From: Aquimarina aggregata
GTDB lineage: Bacteria > Bacteroidota > Bacteroidia > Flavobacteriales > Flavobacteriaceae
Length of the DNA: 64,000 nucleotides
Assembly (NCBI RefSeq): GCF_001632745.1
Contig: NZ_LQRT01000002.1
Location: 682,001 to 746,000 of the forward strand
Direction of reading: 5' to 3'
Both the position numbers and the translations under genes were made by a program. Every line of letters starts with the position of its first letter. The stretch's first letter is position 1. Shown here in pieces: positions 63,786 to 64,000 of this stretch. Below the pieces are notes generated by a model, which was given only the letters and a program-made list of their open reading frames with translations, did no database searches and was not told the DNA's origin.

Positions 63786-64000
63786 TATCACCGATCAGAT
63801 TAGAGATCTTTTTGACGCTAATCCTGTTAGAGTACCAGAAGCGCGTATACAGCCTCTTTGTATGCTTGAGATAAAAGATAATAAACCAAAATATTTAGGA
63901 GAATTTAAGTTCTTGGTAAAAGATGGTTTTGAGCATGACATTACCATAAATACAGCTCAGGTTTCACAAGTGTCTAACGTAAAAACTAAAAAAATAGATT
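63766..64000 (+). CDS. Gene overlapping the caspase-SGNH gene, 5' part only
   Basis: The ATG at 63766-63768 lies inside the caspase-SGNH gene (20-bp overlap), and the frame is open to the window end (78 codons). The product begins MRICKNNITDQIRDLF and continues 'EARIQPLCMLEIKDNKPKYLGEFKFLV'. It is soluble with no recognised domain so far. Strong translational coupling suggests it is a functional partner of the peptidase, for example a substrate, regulator or effector. Confidence 0.6.
   Translation, partial: MRICKNNITDQIRDLFDANPVRVPEARIQPLCMLEIKDNKPKYLGEFKFLVKDGFEHDITINTAQVSQVSNVKTKKID

Overview
The window is AT-rich and almost certainly from a marine member of the Flavobacteriaceae (Bacteroidota). 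The evidence is the set of families (DUF4251, DUF302, LytTR two-component pair, membrane-anchored AraC regulators, SusD-free lipoproteins with short lipoboxes), the near absence of Shine-Dalgarno sites, and promoters that fit the Bacteroidota form TTG / TAnnTTTG. I cannot name the species. I see no tRNA, rRNA, CRISPR array or intact insertion sequence.

Layout. 1-2971: four leftward genes with two family-4 glycosyltransferases (one cut by the window edge), a two-TM protein and a Cys-rich Gly-rich small protein. 3414-7051: a membrane-anchored TAXI-like periplasmic binding protein and a large cytosolic protein with carboxypeptidase-regulatory-like beta-sandwich domains. 7394-23279: regulators (two AraC, one LytTR/histidine kinase pair, one HxlR) beside small-molecule enzymes and serine hydrolases. 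One of the beta-lactamase-fold proteins here has lost its SxxK catalytic pair, and another is fused to an alpha/beta esterase. 23280-29796: an accessory island. It holds a 963-residue NACHT-type NTPase with an Mrr-like N-terminus and a TOPRIM C-terminus, and a frameshifted pentapeptide-repeat membrane protein. Related repeat-rich sequence follows the 3' end of each.

29797-35867: another serine hydrolase, an AraC regulator, DUF4251, an outer-membrane-type protein that appears to have lost its ATG, an MFS efflux pump and an ICMT-like methyltransferase. 35922-47617: a sulfide/persulfide oxidation cluster (sulfide:quinone reductase, persulfide dioxygenase-rhodanese fusion, rhodanese, SulP transporter, 1-Cys peroxiredoxin, DUF2892 protein, fatty-acid-hydroxylase-family protein, DUF983 protein) with two Crp/Fnr regulators. 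Seven promoters in it carry a GTAAC-N4-GTTAC palindrome, each exactly 22 bp from a TAnnTTTG-like -7 element, so this is a coherent regulon.

48923-56668: a ten-gene leftward operon for a phenolic or pyrone lipid. It has a phosphopantetheinyl transferase, ACP, ketosynthase, alpha/beta hydrolase, FabZ-like dehydratase, lipoprotein, FabI-like reductase, type III polyketide synthase, methyltransferase and FAD oxidoreductase. 56751-60447: OmpA-like lipoprotein, lipocalin-like lipoprotein, UMF1-type MFS transporter and M48 peptidase. 60879-end: a caspase-like peptidase fused to a C-terminal SGNH hydrolase, overlapped by the start of another gene that runs off the window.
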